Of a stretch of DNA of 64,000 nt, positions 25,009-33,784 are shown one piece after another; within the stretch, counting starts at the first letter, position 1, and each line of letters opens with the position of its first letter. This DNA comes from an uncultured Rhodospirillales bacterium (GTDB taxonomy: Bacteria; Pseudomonadota; Alphaproteobacteria; CACIAM-22H2). The notes below the pieces were generated by a model. That model saw only the letters and a list, made by a program, of their open reading frames with translations. It did not search any database and was not told where the DNA came from. The translations under genes and the position numbers were made by a program. Where the stretch lies: assembly GCA_937926175.1 (NCBI GenBank), contig CALANV010000050.1, positions 1 through 64,000 on the forward strand, in the 5' to 3' direction.

Positions 25009-25976
25009 TGGAAAGCTGCGTTCACGGCCTCGTCGACCTTGCGCCGAGCGAGGAGAATTTCCGGTACGCGGTCCTGGCCGGCCTCTCGCGAACGCCGAAA
25101 TCGATTCCGTGCAAGTTCCTCTATGACGCGCGCGGTTCGGCATTGTTCGAAAAGATCTGCGAGTTGCCGGAGTATTATCCGACGCGCACCGAGTGCAGCA
25201 TTCTGCGGCGATCGGCGGGCGAGATCGCCCAACATGTCGGGCCGGATTGCCAGATCGTGGAATTCGGCAGCGGATCGAGCACGAAGACCCGCATTCTTCT
25301 TGACGCGCTGCGGCGACCTTCGTCCTATGTTCCCGTCGACATCTCCCGCGAGCAGCTGCGTGCCGCGGTATCGGCGCTGGCCTCGCGCTACCACGGCCTC
25401 GATATCGTCGCCATCTGCGCCGACTACACGGCGGATGATTTTGTGCCGGCGCTGCCCGGGGCGAACGGCACGCGGCTCGCGTTTTTCCCCGGTTCGACCA
25501 TCGGCAACTTCGAGCCCGGGGAGGCCAGGCGCTTCCTCGCGCGATGCGCGCGCGTGGTGGGTGCGGGCGGCGCGCTTTTGATCGGCGTCGATCTCAAGAA
25601 GGACGAGGGAATCCTGAACGCCGCCTACAACGATGCGGCAGGCGTCACCGCGGCCTTCAACCTGAACCTGCTCGTGCGGATGAACCGCGAGCTCGGTGCG
25701 TCCTTCGACGTCCGGCGTTTCGCGCATGATGCGTTCTATTCCAAGGCCCAGGGGCGGATCGAGATCTATATCCGCAGTCTCGAGCGCCAGGTCGTGTCGG
25801 TCGCCGGACGGTCGTTCCTTTTCGCGCCCGGCGAACGGATCCATACGGAGAACTCCTACAAATACGCGATCGGCGAGTTCCAGCGCTTGGCCGAAGAGGC
25901 CGGCTTCCGCCCCGTTCGCGCCTGGACCGACCCGCAGGGACTCTTCAGCGTGCATCTGCTTCGCGCCTCGTCCTGA
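25008..25976 (+). CDS. egtD: L-histidine N(alpha)-methyltransferase
   Basis: It trimethylates histidine to hercynine, the first ergothioneine step. The 322-residue protein has LYDARGSALFEKICELPEYY, TRTECSIL and the SAM loop IVEFGSGSSTKTRILL. Further on come FFPGSTIGNFEP and RIHTENSYKYAIGEF, all EgtD landmarks. It is translationally coupled to egtB. Neither egtC nor egtE is nearby, so the later steps must be encoded elsewhere or use other enzymes. Confidence 0.95.
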   Translation: MESCVHGLVDLAPSEENFRYAVLAGLSRTPKSIPCKFLYDARGSALFEKICELPEYYPTRTECSILRRSAGEIAQHVGPDCQIVEFGSGSSTKTRILLDALRRPSSYVPVDISREQLRAAVSALASRYHGLDIVAICADYTADDFVPALPGANGTRLAFFPGSTIGNFEPGEARRFLARCARVVGAGGALLIGVDLKKDEGILNAAYNDAAGVTAAFNLNLLVRMNRELGASFDVRRFAHDAFYSKAQGRIEIYIRSLERQVVSVAGRSFLFAPGERIHTENSYKYAIGEFQRLAEEAGFRPVRAWTDPQGLFSVHLLRASS

Positions 25977-26052
25977 GGGGCCGGCACCGCGATCCAAGCG
26001 GAACCGTTTGCTCCTGCCGACGTTAAGCTTGCGACAGAGAGGGAACGGGCGA

Positions 26053-26288
26053 ATGCGCTGGAAGCTTCTGGCCGCGGCCATCATGGCGTTGACCGCCTGC
26101 GCGCGGGAGCCGCGCGTCCAATCCTCGTCGCTCGACGTCGTAACCATCCGGTATTTCGGCGACCACGGCGGTGCCGTCGACGGCACGGCGAGTGAAAATG
26201 CGGACGCTACGGACGCCGGGCGATCTTCCGCAGCAACATCGCCGAATCGGGCGGCGACAAGCTGGCGATCTACGACTGTCGCGTGTAA
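26053..26288 (+). pseudogene. Small lipoprotein gene with a frameshift
   Basis: The ATG at 26053 encodes a lipoprotein signal MRWKLLAAAIMALTAC (lipobox LTAC, Cys16) and then SSSLDVVTIRYFGDHGG. Near 26205 the natural continuation moves to another frame: RYGRRAIFRSNIAESGG, then LAIYDCRV and a stop at 26286-26288. The two halves together resemble small alphaproteobacterial lipoproteins of the VTIRYxGD... YCARYGRRA... LAIxDC kind. A loss of about 11 bases would explain the break. In the first frame translation runs on to 26397 as unrelated sequence. Confidence 0.65.
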
Positions 26289-26376
26289 GGCGCCGCCCTC
26301 AACTCTCGAAACCGCAATCCACGGCATTCTCGCCCCGCCCCATTTCCCGGAAACGGCGGGGAGAGAGGGCGTCCGC

Positions 26377-27735
26377 TCAGCGACGCGACCGGCGTGACCG
26401 GCTGCCGCGAGACTTCGTGCCTGCGTTTGCGTTGCCGTTCGCCTTGCCGAAAACCCGCTTGAAGATCGTGTCGACGTGCTTGAAGTGATAGTCGAGATCG
26501 AACTGCGCGGCGAGCTGCTTCGGCGGGATGTACTTCGTGACGAGCGGATCGGCCAGGAGGCGGTCAAGCAAGCTGCCACCGTTCTTCCACGTCTCCATGG
26601 CGTTGCGCTGCACGATCTTGTAGGCCTCCTCGCGGCTCATTCCGGCCTGGGTGAGGGCAAGCAGCACCCGCTGCGAATGGATCAGGCCGCCCAGCCGGTC
26701 GAGATTGGCCTTCATGCTCTCCGGATAGACGACGAGGTTCTCGATCAGATTGGCAAGACGGTTTAGCGCGAAATCGAGCGCGATCGTCGCATCGGGCGCG
26801 AATACGCGTTCGACCGCGGAATGCGAGATGTCGCGCTCGTGCCACAGGGCAACGTTCTCCAGCGCGGGTATGACCGCGGCCCGGATGATGCGGGCAAGCC
26901 CGGTGAGATTCTCCGACAGCACCGGGTTGCGCTTGTGCGGCATCGCCGACGACCCCTTCTGCCCGGGGCTGAAGTACTCCTCCGCCTCGCGCAGCTCGGT
27001 GCGCTGCAGGTGGCGGATCTCGACCGCGATCCGCTCGATCGAGCTGGCGATCACACCCAGGGTCGCAAAGAACATCGCGTGACGGTCGCGCGGGATGACC
27101 TGGGTCGAGATCGGCTCGATCGCCAGCCCGAGCTTCTTGGCGACGTAGGCTTCGACCCGCGGGTCGATATGGGCGAAGGTGCCGACCGCCCCGGAGATGG
27201 CGCAGGTCGCGATCTCGCGCCGGGCGGCTTCGAGCCGGGCGCGGTTGCGCGCGAACTCCGCGTAGAAGCTCGCGAGCTTGAGACCGAACGTTACTGGTTC
27301 CGCATGGATGCCATGGCTGCGGCCCACGATGGGTGTCATCTTGTGCTCGAATGCCCGCTTCTTGAGCGCGGCGAGCACCCGGTCGAGATCGGCGAGGAGG
27401 ATATCGGATGCCTGCTTGAGCTGGATGGCGAGGCAGGTGTCGAGCACGTCGGAGGACGTCATGCCCTGGTGCACGAACCGGGCTTCCGGCCCGACATGCT
27501 CGGCGAGATTGGTCAGGAAGGCGATGACGTCGTGTTTGGTCTCGCGTTCGATTTCGTCGATTCGCGCGATCTCGAATTTGCCGCGGGCCCAGACGGCCTT
27601 CGCTGCCGATTTCGGGATCACGCCCAGTCGGGCCTGCGCGTCGCAGGCATGCGCCTCGATCTCGAACCAGATCCGGAATTTGTTTTCCGGCGCCCAGATG
27701 GCCGCCATCTCCGGTCGAGAATAACGCGGAATCAA
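26377..27735 (-). CDS. purB: Adenylosuccinate lyase
   Basis: It cleaves SAICAR and adenylosuccinate, giving fumarate. A TTG start at 27735, with AAGGGG upstream, gives LIPRYSRPEMAAIWAPE, matching the usual family N-terminus; the open frame extends upstream to 27825 without similarity. Key motifs are GMTSSDVLDTCLAIQL, the catalytic-His segment GRSHGIHAEP, and the signature loop GSSAMPHKRNPV. The tail after VFGKANG is rich in Arg and Ser and unlike the family. It is apart from the purCSQL cluster. Confidence 0.95.
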   Translation of the reverse strand: MIPRYSRPEMAAIWAPENKFRIWFEIEAHACDAQARLGVIPKSAAKAVWARGKFEIARIDEIERETKHDVIAFLTNLAEHVGPEARFVHQGMTSSDVLDTCLAIQLKQASDILLADLDRVLAALKKRAFEHKMTPIVGRSHGIHAEPVTFGLKLASFYAEFARNRARLEAARREIATCAISGAVGTFAHIDPRVEAYVAKKLGLAIEPISTQVIPRDRHAMFFATLGVIASSIERIAVEIRHLQRTELREAEEYFSPGQKGSSAMPHKRNPVLSENLTGLARIIRAAVIPALENVALWHERDISHSAVERVFAPDATIALDFALNRLANLIENLVVYPESMKANLDRLGGLIHSQRVLLALTQAGMSREEAYKIVQRNAMETWKNGGSLLDRLLADPLVTKYIPPKQLAAQFDLDYHFKHVDTIFKRVFGKANGNANAGTKSRGSRSRRSRR

Positions 27736-28340
27736 AACTTCTGCCCCTTCGTTGAATGACGTGTCGCGGCTGTGTCCGGCCCGGAATGACGGCAAACATT
27801 TATCGCGGCATCCGGGGGCAATCAAAGCCGAAAGTGGTGCCGTTCGGCAGGCACCCGTTCGTGCCGTCGCGACATCATGGCTTCAGGATTGCCCGGCGGC
27901 CTGACGGGCGTGCGATCGACCGCGACGGGGGCGAAGATGATCGGGGCGTGCCGGCGGACTATCGGATCGCGGCGGGTCTGGAGGACCGCCGGTCCATGCC
28001 AGGGCGGTGTATCCCGATCGTCACGGGGCGCTACTCACCGCGCCGCGCCAAGCGCGCCGCCCGCCAGTCGGCAAACAGACGGTCGTTGTGGCGCTCTTCG
28101 ATCTTTTCGAGGATCAGGGTGAGAAGAAGGCGCAGAGTCGTCATCGAATCGGCCCTCGTCGAATGGAGGTTGGATACCATCGGCCGATGACGAAACTTTG
28201 ACACCCTCGCCGCTATTCTCGGAAAGGCGGAGAGGGTTTACCCCCGGCAACGAAGCGGTCATTCGGCCCGCTGTCCCCGCCGCTCGTTCGGCGATCGGCC
28301 CCGACCATCGGGGGGCCGTCGGCAATCCGTCCGGTGCGCC
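27736..28340. other. Intergenic stretch between purB and the nitrile-hydratase-like genes
   Basis: About 600 bases separating two minus-strand units. The only plausible gene is a 37-codon open frame at 28031-28144 on the minus strand, listed separately. Other frames give no recognisable protein. The promoter of purB should lie in the right part of 27750-27830. No structured RNA was seen. Confidence 0.4.
28031..28144 (-). CDS. Possible small basic protein (37 aa)
   Basis: The ATG at 28144 is preceded by GAGGGCC at a ribosome-site distance and gives MTTLRLLLTLILEKIEERHN, then DRLFADWRAARLARRGE and a stop. The amphipathic helical character and the good ribosome site support it. It is too short for any family call and could be chance. 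Confidence 0.35.
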   Translation of the reverse strand: MTTLRLLLTLILEKIEERHNDRLFADWRAARLARRGE

Positions 28341-28994
28341 TTATGACGCCGCAGTCGGGACCGTCACCCCGATCATGCTGTCGCGCGTGACGAGCACGGC
28401 GAGCCTGTCCTCGTCCCAGCCGTCGGTGCCGGCCGGCCGCATGGGAAGCACGAGATAGCGAAGGTCGGCCGTCGAATCGACCACCCGCACCTCGACGTCG
28501 TCCGGCAGATGCGTGCCGAACTCCGCGAGGACGCCCCGGGGGTCCTTGACGGCGCGCGCACGGTATTCGGGGCTCTTGTACCAGGCCGGCGGAATGCCGA
28601 GAATCGCCTTTGGGTAGCACGAGCAGAGCGTACACACGACGAGGTGGTGCCGCTTCGGCGTGTTCTCGAGCACCATCACGTCCGGCGCGTTGCTGCAATC
28701 GATGCCCAGCTCTTCGGCGGCTGCCTTCGCGTTGGCGAGCAGTCGCTGTTTGAAGGCCGGATCGACCCAGGCCCGCGCGATGAGCTTCGCCCCGACCGCC
28801 GGGTTGCGGGAATCCATCAGATCAATCTGCCGGCGCAGGTCGTCAGCGGTGAAGACGCCCTGTTCGATCAGCAGCTCGCGAATCGCGCGTTCGAGCAACG
28901 CCGATTCGGGCGATGGGCCGTGCGCCGCGATCGGGGCATGTTCGTCCGGACCGTGGGGATGGTCCTGGTGGGCGTGGACGTGAGCGTCAGCCAT
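28341..28994 (-). CDS. Nitrile hydratase alpha / thiocyanate hydrolase gamma-type subunit, cobalt type
   Basis: The catalytic, metal-holding subunit (217 residues). VVCTLCSCYP at 119-128 is the metal claw; Thr between the first two cysteines marks the cobalt type rather than the iron type (Ser). Cys124 and Cys126 are expected to be oxidised to sulfinic and sulfenic acids. The N-terminus is His-rich (MADAHVHAHQDHPHGPDEHA), perhaps a metal-acquisition tail. Its start overlaps the preceding gene by 8 bases. Order and split partners match thiocyanate hydrolase scnC as well as nitrile hydratase. Confidence 0.88.
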   Translation of the reverse strand: MADAHVHAHQDHPHGPDEHAPIAAHGPSPESALLERAIRELLIEQGVFTADDLRRQIDLMDSRNPAVGAKLIARAWVDPAFKQRLLANAKAAAEELGIDCSNAPDVMVLENTPKRHHLVVCTLCSCYPKAILGIPPAWYKSPEYRARAVKDPRGVLAEFGTHLPDDVEVRVVDSTADLRYLVLPMRPAGTDGWDEDRLAVLVTRDSMIGVTVPTAAS

Positions 28995-29298
28995 GGCGTT
29001 CCTCCGCCGGTTCCAGCCAGTGCTCGTAAAGATCGGCGACCACCGTGTCGGCAGACCCGTCGCCTGTCCCGGGCCATAGTCCCGCCCGCACGAAGCGGAC
29101 CTGATAGAGCATGCGGGCCGGCAGACCCGATTTGCCGAACGCGAGTTCCTCCGGGTTCGGGAAACTGCCGAGCTGCCGTTCGACGATACCCTCGCGGCCG
29201 CGCAGGTAGTGCGGGGTTCGGATGTGTACGCGGACTGGACCGGCTTCGGGCCAGTCGTTCCGCACGCGCACGCGGTCGCCGGGCACGAAGATGGTCAT
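28987..29298 (-). CDS. Nitrile hydratase beta C-terminal half / thiocyanate hydrolase alpha-type subunit
   Basis: The ATG at 29298 starts MTIFVPGDRVRVRNDWPEAG and gives 103 residues, which correspond to the SH3-like C-terminal domain of nitrile hydratase beta: TPHYLRGREGIVERQLGSFP and LYQVRF, with LYEHWLEPA at the end. It is a separate gene, as in thiocyanate hydrolase scnA. It overlaps the neighbours on both sides by a few bases, so the three are translationally coupled. Confidence 0.85.
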   Translation of the reverse strand: MTIFVPGDRVRVRNDWPEAGPVRVHIRTPHYLRGREGIVERQLGSFPNPEELAFGKSGLPARMLYQVRFVRAGLWPGTGDGSADTVVADLYEHWLEPAEERHG

Positions 29299-29639
29299 GC
29301 CTTGGCCTCGTCGGACATCTGCAGACGGAGCTCGGCTAGCTTGTTCTCGACGGCTGCGCGATCCAGCACGCCTTTCTCGAGTAGCAGGTCGTGGATGGCG
29401 CGCAGCCACTTCTCGTAATAGGACAACCTCATATATTCGTGCGGGGGCAGCGATTCGATCGCGCGCCGCAGCTCGTCCACGCGGATGATCCGTCGCGACG
29501 GGTGCGACAGCAGATACATCATCGCGTCGACGTTTTTGTCGAATTGGGTCAGCTCGTGCTCGGTCCGGTCGATCGGACGCGAGGCAAGGGGTTCGACGCC
29601 CCCGAGGTCGTGCGTGGCGCGGGGCGGGCTTTGGCTCAT
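29295..29639 (-). CDS. Nitrile hydratase beta N-terminal half / thiocyanate hydrolase beta-type subunit
   Basis: A 114-residue protein with THDLGGVEPL near the start, like the HDxGG start of nitrile hydratase beta. A helical segment follows, YMRLSYYEKWLRAIHDLLLE and KGVLDRAAVENKLAEL, which corresponds to the helical N-terminal domain. It is the first gene of the three, in the scnB-scnA-scnC order. The 108-base gap to the divergent hydrolase gene holds its promoter. No P47K/CobW-type activator gene is nearby. Confidence 0.82.
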   Translation of the reverse strand: MSQSPPRATHDLGGVEPLASRPIDRTEHELTQFDKNVDAMMYLLSHPSRRIIRVDELRRAIESLPPHEYMRLSYYEKWLRAIHDLLLEKGVLDRAAVENKLAELRLQMSDEAKA

Positions 29640-29747
29640 GCCGGCGAGCTTAACGCCGTGGCGCCGCGGCGTTCAAGGCGGGCCATGGTTGGCATCGCGG
29701 GCGCTCTATGGCTAGTCTCCCGCCGGCAGAGGGGAGAACGCCGATCC

Positions 29748-30434
29748 ATGCACCAAGTGGAGATCCGTCCCGAGATCATCGCGCGCGTGATGCAGCGCCG
29801 CAAGCGCCTGCACCTCTTCGACCGGTTCGATCCGGTGCGGACGGCTCTGGTCACGATCGACATGCAAAATACCTTCGTCGCACCCGGCGCGCCGGCCGAG
29901 GTGCCGGCGGCGCGTGGTATCGTCGCGAACATCAACCGGCTGGCCGAGGCGCTGCGCCAGCGGCGCGGCCACGTGATCTGGGTGATCCATGCCAACCAGC
30001 GTGTAGGCAACGGCAGCGATTGGCCCGGCTTCTTCGAGAACTTCGTGGCCGACGACGTACGGACTCAGACCATCGACAGCCTCGTGTCGGACGGAGAGGG
30101 GCAACGTCTGTGGCACGAACTGGACGTGAAGCCTGGGGACATCCATGTGATCAAGAACCGCTACAGTGCGTTGATTCCCGGCGCCTCGCCGCTCGAGCGT
30201 ATTCTGCGCGGCATCGGCGTTCGCACGCTGCTGATCGCCGGCACGAAGACGAACGTGTGCTGCGAATCGACGGCGCGCGACGCCATGATGCTCGATTTCG
30301 AAGTCGTCATGGTTTCGGATTGCCTCGCCGCGCTGTCGGACGAGGAACACCGCGCGACCTTGGAGACGGTCATCCAGCAGTTCGGCGACGTGCTTTCGAC
30401 CGACGAGACGATCGCTCGACTCGGCATGCGCTAG
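29748..30434 (+). CDS. Isochorismatase-family cysteine hydrolase
   Basis: A 228-residue hydrolase with the Asp-Lys-Cys triad: Asp38 in LVTIDMQNTFV, Lys136 in VIKNRYSAL and Cys171 in AGTKTNVCCESTARDA. The cis-peptide TKTNVC loop is the family hallmark. Members hydrolyse amides or vinyl ethers (nicotinamidase, N-carbamoylsarcosine amidase, isochorismatase). The ATG at 29748 has GAGGGGAGA upstream. It is divergent from the nitrile-hydratase-like genes, so an amidase role on their product is an attractive but unproven idea. The stop overlaps the end of the convergent EamA gene by 4 bases. Confidence 0.88.
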   Translation: MHQVEIRPEIIARVMQRRKRLHLFDRFDPVRTALVTIDMQNTFVAPGAPAEVPAARGIVANINRLAEALRQRRGHVIWVIHANQRVGNGSDWPGFFENFVADDVRTQTIDSLVSDGEGQRLWHELDVKPGDIHVIKNRYSALIPGASPLERILRGIGVRTLLIAGTKTNVCCESTARDAMMLDFEVVMVSDCLAALSDEEHRATLETVIQQFGDVLSTDETIARLGMR

Positions 30435-31318
30435 CCTTCGTGCTTGCGGCCGATTCTGGTCAGCACGACGATGTTACCGATCAGAATGAGCACCATGCCG
30501 GCGAAGGCGAGCGGCGTCCATCGATAGTCTTCGAAAAAGGTCGAAAGCGTCAGCGCGATCACCGGAAAGACGACGCTTGCATACGCGGCGCGGTCGGGTC
30601 CGATGCGGCCGATCAGCGTGAGATAGGAGCCGAATCCGATGACCGAGGCGAAAACGGCGAGGAAGAGCAGCGAGCCTACATAGGCCGGTGACGGATCGAA
30701 CACGATCGGAACCCCACGAACCAGCACGAAGGCGGTCGTGAGCAGGGCGCCGTAGGCCATACCGAAGGCGTTGCCCTGGACGACGGGGATACCGGCCCGC
30801 TGATTGCGGGCGGAGGCGATGTTGCCGAGCGAGGCGAACATGGTGGCGACGAGCGACAGGCCGAGACCGATGAGCCTGTCGCTCGACAGGTCGAAGGCAA
30901 CGAGGTCCGGCCAGAAGACCAGCGCAAGGCCCGCGATTCCGAGGGCTGCGCCGAGCGTGACACGCGGCCGGACGGGAAGCCCGAGCAGCAGCGCGCCGAG
31001 GAAGATGTTTATGATGACGATGGTCGAAAACGTCAGGGCGACGAGTCCGCTCGTCATGTAGCCGGTCGCGAAATAGAAGATGATGTAGTTGATCGAAAAG
31101 AGCGGCATCCCCTGCAGCGCGATGAACGCGTGTTGGCGCAGGCTGAAGCGGAGCGTCAGACCGCGCAGCCAGCACCAGCCGAGGAGCAGTGCGGCGGCCA
31201 GGATGAAGCGGTAGGCGACCGAGAGCTCGGGCGGGACTAGGCCGAGCTGCAGCTTGATGCCGAGCCAGGACGAGCCCCACACCGCGATCGTGACGAAATA
31301 CAGGAAAACGTTGTTCAT
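30431..31318 (-). CDS. EamA/DMT-family transporter
   Basis: A 295-residue inner-membrane protein with ten predicted helices in two EamA repeats (about 1-140 and 150-290). Typical segments are LSVAYRFILAAALLLG in the first repeat and SVIGFGSYLTLIGRIGP with YASVVFPVIALTLSTFFE in the second. Members export metabolites or amino acids; the substrate is unknown. It follows radC by 41 bases on the same strand. Confidence 0.9.
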   Translation of the reverse strand: MNNVFLYFVTIAVWGSSWLGIKLQLGLVPPELSVAYRFILAAALLLGWCWLRGLTLRFSLRQHAFIALQGMPLFSINYIIFYFATGYMTSGLVALTFSTIVIINIFLGALLLGLPVRPRVTLGAALGIAGLALVFWPDLVAFDLSSDRLIGLGLSLVATMFASLGNIASARNQRAGIPVVQGNAFGMAYGALLTTAFVLVRGVPIVFDPSPAYVGSLLFLAVFASVIGFGSYLTLIGRIGPDRAAYASVVFPVIALTLSTFFEDYRWTPLAFAGMVLILIGNIVVLTRIGRKHEG

Positions 31319-31359
31319 GAGCGTTGGCGCTGCTGGGAAGGCAGGGGCGTTGCGGGCGA

Positions 31360-32076
31360 TCAGAACAGCCCGAGGCTGCGCAGGCTCGTGTGGCCCGTGC
31401 GACCGACGATGATGTGGTCGTGGAGCGCGATACCGAGTACCGCCGCCGCCTTGGCGACCTCGCGGGTCATCTCGATATCCGCCTTGGAAGGGGTGGGATC
31501 CCCTGATGGGTGATTGTGTACGAGGATGATCGCCGATGCACCGAGCTCGAGCGCGCGTTTGACGACTTCACGCGGATAGACCGGCGTGTGATCGACGGTT
31601 CCGCGCTGTTGGGTCTCGTCGGCGATCAGCGCATTCTTTCGATCGAGGAACAGGAGATGGAACTGCTCGACGGTCTCATGCGCGAGCCGGGTCCGGCAAT
31701 AGTCGAGCACCTTCTGCCATGAGCCGAGGACGGGACGGTTCATGACCTCGGCACGGGCGAGGCGAAGTGCCGCCTCGCGCACGACCTTGATGATGTCGAT
31801 CGCTGTGTCGCCGAGCCCCGCCTCGGCGAGACTCTCGCGTGGCGCGGCAATCACGGCGGCGAAGGTCTTGAAGCGATCGATGAGCGCCTTGGCGAGCGGC
31901 TTCACGTCGCGGCGCGGAATTGCGGCGAACAGCAGCAGCTCCAGGATCTCGTAGTCCGGCAAGGCGTCGCCGGCCTTCCGGAACCGCTCGCGGAGCCGGG
32001 CGCGGTGGCCGTGGTAGTGCGGCTTCTCGTTCGGCGCCGATGGCTCCGTCGCCGGCCGTTCGTCGAATTCGTTCAC
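31360..32076 (-). CDS. radC: RadC-family JAB/MPN protein
   Basis: A 238-residue protein with an N-terminal helix-hairpin-helix-like region (DYEILELLLFAAIPRRD) and a C-terminal JAB1/MPN metalloprotease-like domain carrying VHNHPSGDPTPSKADIEMT. The JAMM zinc ligands (two His, Asp, and an upstream Glu) appear intact. Despite its name a direct role in repair is doubtful. It lies 202 bases after bluB; that gap holds nothing recognised. Confidence 0.93.
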   Translation of the reverse strand: MNEFDERPATEPSAPNEKPHYHGHRARLRERFRKAGDALPDYEILELLLFAAIPRRDVKPLAKALIDRFKTFAAVIAAPRESLAEAGLGDTAIDIIKVVREAALRLARAEVMNRPVLGSWQKVLDYCRTRLAHETVEQFHLLFLDRKNALIADETQQRGTVDHTPVYPREVVKRALELGASAIILVHNHPSGDPTPSKADIEMTREVAKAAAVLGIALHDHIIVGRTGHTSLRSLGLF

Positions 32077-32278
32077 GCCTGCCGCCCCGAAATGCTCCGC
32101 CCTGAAGGCCGACAGCTTAGCATTCGTGCCGTTGTGAGGGCGAGGCCGCCTACAACCACCGGACGCGTTTCAGCGAGCGGGCGCCTGGCCATGGTCTGGC
32201 CGAAGAGCCCTGGGGATACATGCGGGCTACGGCTACGGCGCGGGAAGCCGCGGCGACGATGTTCCACGGGCGAGGTGC

Positions 32279-32944
32279 TTAACGCCGGACGATGAAGAGC
32301 GCCGGATCGTGCCGCGTTTCCCATCCGGCCCGCTCCAGTTCCGGCGCGTCGCTCTCCTCGGCCGGGTAGCCGAGGCAGAAATAGCCGATGAATTGCCACC
32401 CATCGGGAACGGCCAACGCCTCGGCAACCGCGACCGGATCGAGGATCGAGACCCACCCCATGCCGATGCCTTCGGCGCGGGCCGCCAGCCACAGCGTATG
32501 AATGGCGGCGACGGCGGAGTACGCCATCGTCTCCGGCATGGTCCGGCGACCGAGCCCGTGACCCTTCGTCGTCGTCGGGTCGACGAACACCGCCACGTGG
32601 CAGGGCGCTTCGTCGAGCCCGGCGAGCTTGAGGCGGGCATAGCGGGCGGCTCGCTCCCCCGACAGCTCGGCCAACGCCTCGCGGTTGCAAGCCTCGAAGA
32701 TCGCGCGCACACGGTCGCGTCGTCCATCGTCGTCGACGGTGACGAAGCGCCACGGTTGGCTCAGTCCGACCGACGGCGCCAAGCAGGCAAGCCCGATGAG
32801 ACGTTCGACCGTCCCATCCGGCAGCGGATCGCGGCGAAACCGGCGAACATCGCGGCGCCATGTCAGGAGATCACGCAGCCTGGCGCGGAACGCGTCGTCG
32901 AAACGCGGCGGATCGCGCCCGGTAGGATTTTGGCCGTCACCCAT
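32279..32944 (-). CDS. bluB: 5,6-dimethylbenzimidazole synthase
   Basis: BluB fragments reduced FMN with O2 to make the lower ligand of vitamin B12. The 221-residue protein from ATG 32944 has RRDVRRFRRDPLPDG, LAPSVGLSQPWRFVTV, GMGWVSILDP and WQFIGYFCLGYP, the pattern that separates BluB from other nitroreductase-fold proteins. It starts only 13 bases after map, leaving no room for a cobalamin riboswitch. No other B12 gene is in the window. Confidence 0.9.
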   Translation of the reverse strand: MGDGQNPTGRDPPRFDDAFRARLRDLLTWRRDVRRFRRDPLPDGTVERLIGLACLAPSVGLSQPWRFVTVDDDGRRDRVRAIFEACNREALAELSGERAARYARLKLAGLDEAPCHVAVFVDPTTTKGHGLGRRTMPETMAYSAVAAIHTLWLAARAEGIGMGWVSILDPVAVAEALAVPDGWQFIGYFCLGYPAEESDAPELERAGWETRHDPALFIVRR

Positions 32945-32957
32945 GATCGGCCGACAA

Positions 32958-33779
32958 TCAGAGGGTGTAAGGTGGCCGCGTGTAACCCTTGGGCGAGAGC
33001 GTGAAGATTTCGTACCCGGTCGCGGTGACACCGACCGAGTGCTCGAACTGCGCCGAAAGCGATCGGTCCTTGGTTACGGCCGTCCAGCCATCCGCCAGGA
33101 TCTTCACTTCCCAGCGGCCGGCATTGATCATGGGTTCGACCGTAAAGAACATGCCCTCGCGCAGGACGACGCCGGTGCCGGGTTCGCCATAGTGCAGGAC
33201 TGATGGGGCGTCGTGAAAGACGCGCCCCAGGCCGTGCCCGCAGAAGTCCCGCACGACGGAAAACCGTTGTGCCTCGGCATAGCTCTGGATGGCATGCCCG
33301 ATATCGCCCAGGGTCGCGCCCGGACGTATGACTTCGATGCCACGCATCATCGCCTCGTACGTGACCTCGACGAGGCGACGGGCCTTCACGCCGACGTCGC
33401 CGACGAAATACATCCGGCTCGTATCGCCGTGCCATCCATCGAGAATCACGGTCACGTCGATGTTGATGATGTCGCCCTCGGCAAGGCGCTTGTCGCCGGG
33501 AATGCCGTGGCAGACGACGTGGTTCACCGACGTGCAGATGGACTTCGGGAAGCCGCGATAGCCGAGCGGCGCGGGGATGGCGCCGTGCGACACGATGAAA
33601 TCGTGGCAGAGCCGGTCCAGCTCGCCGGTGGTGACCCCCGGCTTTACGTAGGGTGTGATGAAATCGAGCGTCTCGGCGGCAAGCCGGCCGGCTCGGCGCA
33701 TACCCTCGAAGTCGTCGGGCCCGTGAATCTTGATCGTGCGGCTTTCCTCGGCCGCTTCGGCGCGTTTCAGCTGGTTCAT
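32958..33779 (-). CDS. map: Methionine aminopeptidase, type I
   Basis: It removes the initiator methionine. The 273-residue protein carries the two-metal site: Asp108 and Asp119 in INIDVTVILDGWHGDTSRM, His in FCGHGLGRVFHD, Glu in FFTVEPMINAG and Glu in LSAQFEHSV. SICTSVNHVVCHGIPG contains the conserved catalytic His. It is followed closely by bluB, and probably cotranscribed with it. Confidence 0.97.
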   Translation of the reverse strand: MNQLKRAEAAEESRTIKIHGPDDFEGMRRAGRLAAETLDFITPYVKPGVTTGELDRLCHDFIVSHGAIPAPLGYRGFPKSICTSVNHVVCHGIPGDKRLAEGDIINIDVTVILDGWHGDTSRMYFVGDVGVKARRLVEVTYEAMMRGIEVIRPGATLGDIGHAIQSYAEAQRFSVVRDFCGHGLGRVFHDAPSVLHYGEPGTGVVLREGMFFTVEPMINAGRWEVKILADGWTAVTKDRSLSAQFEHSVGVTATGYEIFTLSPKGYTRPPYTL

Positions 33780-33784
33780 GGCCC

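Noticed and set aside
32945..32957. Possible cobalamin riboswitch before bluB
   Set aside because: Only 13 bases separate map and bluB, and no B12-box sequence was seen in the surroundings.
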